This document shows, one piece after another, positions 63,664-64,000 of a stretch of DNA of 64,000 nt (positions are counted from its first letter, which is position 1; each line of letters starts with the position of its first letter). Source of the DNA: Rosettibacter sp037481715. Its GTDB lineage: Bacteria; Bacteroidota; Ignavibacteria; Ignavibacteriales; Melioribacteraceae. Below the pieces are notes generated by a model that worked only from the letters and a program-made list of their open reading frames with translations, did not search any database and was not told the origin of the DNA. The stretch is from NCBI GenBank assembly GCA_037481715.1, contig JBBFLD010000005.1, forward strand, positions 186,001 to 250,000. The letters run 5' to 3'. The position numbers and the translations under genes are program-made.

Positions 63664-64000
63664 TGGACAAGAAAATTTCGGATTACATAGGGAAAAAATT
63701 AATTTTTACAAAAAAGCATCTAATTGGGATGACTTATGAATTAACTTTTGAAAATGAAATACTGTGTCAAATGAAAATTCAAAATGCATTTTCAAAAAGA
63801 GCTATTGTCAGTGGTCTTTCAAAAGAAGATGTTGAATTTTATAAAATATCTATATGGTCAACAGAAACTTGCATAAGGTATATCAATTATGAACTTCCGT
63901 TTGCAACATATAGAAGTCCAATTCTATCATTAAGCGGAACAATATTTTTGCCTATGGGTGAACAATTGTATGTTAAGTATGATTTATTTGGAGTTAATTA
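63664..64000 (+). CDS. Hypothetical protein, 3' truncated by window edge
   Basis: An open frame starts at ATG 63664, 16 bp after the SPFH stop, and continues to the window end (112 codons). It begins M-D-K-K-I-S-D-Y-I-G-K-K and has no signal or recognisable domain. Beta-strand-rich segments are visible. Its close position suggests cotranscription with the SPFH gene. No function is assigned. Confidence 0.6.

Overview
This AT-rich bacterial chromosome segment most likely comes from the Bacteroidota/Chlorobiota/Ignavibacteriota group, with Ignavibacteriota my best guess. The serine protease at 21.7-24.5 kb ends in a type IX secretion (Por) C-terminal sorting domain, which points to this group. 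Real Shine-Dalgarno sequences (for example before 45455 and 62772) and a TTGACA/TATCAT promoter near 62.7 kb fit the Ignavibacteria side better than Bacteroidia. The taxonomic call is inference. No tRNA, rRNA, CRISPR array, prophage or insertion sequence was seen, so the window reads as core chromosome.

Layout. 0-3 kb: a truncated sigma-54 activator and a repeat-rich lipoprotein. 3.1-7.9 kb: a leftward operon nadB-nadC-nadA followed by a house-cleaning NTPase and a PhzF protein (de novo NAD synthesis). 8-13.2 kb: a thioredoxin-like protein, an orphan ccmB, an AI-2E/PerM transporter, glycogen synthase and a membrane phosphoesterase. 13.2-17.7 kb: two ABC exporter halves with complementary degenerate ATP sites around a D-2-hydroxyacid dehydrogenase. 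17.8-26.4 kb: serS, leuS, an exported subtilase and an M1-like peptidase. 26.6-36.3 kb: the leftward replication block dnaA-dnaN-recF-DUF721-gyrB-mgtE-gyrA. Around 36.3-36.7 kb, and in the dnaA-dnaN gap, DnaA-box-like 9-mers cluster at a strand switch, so the window probably contains oriC.

36.7-48.1 kb: asparaginase, a HEGGH-motif membrane protein, an ion antiporter, a PP2C phosphatase followed by a ClC channel, a drug/metabolite transporter, aminopeptidase P, a CBS-DUF2721-aat operon and fructose-bisphosphate aldolase. 48.1-55.7 kb: a leftward six-gene run made of an NfeD protease, a slipin, a radical SAM enzyme with a twin-arginine signal and a CxxCH motif, a MEMO-AMMECR1 fusion lipoprotein, a membrane protein like spermidine synthase but without its catalytic Asp, and an anchored cytochrome c. 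This apparently exported AmmeMemoRadiSam module is the most unusual thing in the window. 56-64 kb: P5C dehydrogenase, truA, a PAS histidine kinase, a DUF1684-kinase-LytTR operon, and an SPFH gene behind a promoter that carries three 11-bp-phased repeats.

Several starts were moved to an internal ATG where the longest frame began at TTG (glgA, dnaN, dnaA, nfeD, aat, yjjX, DUF721). All functional calls come from reading motifs by eye; no database search or folding software was run.
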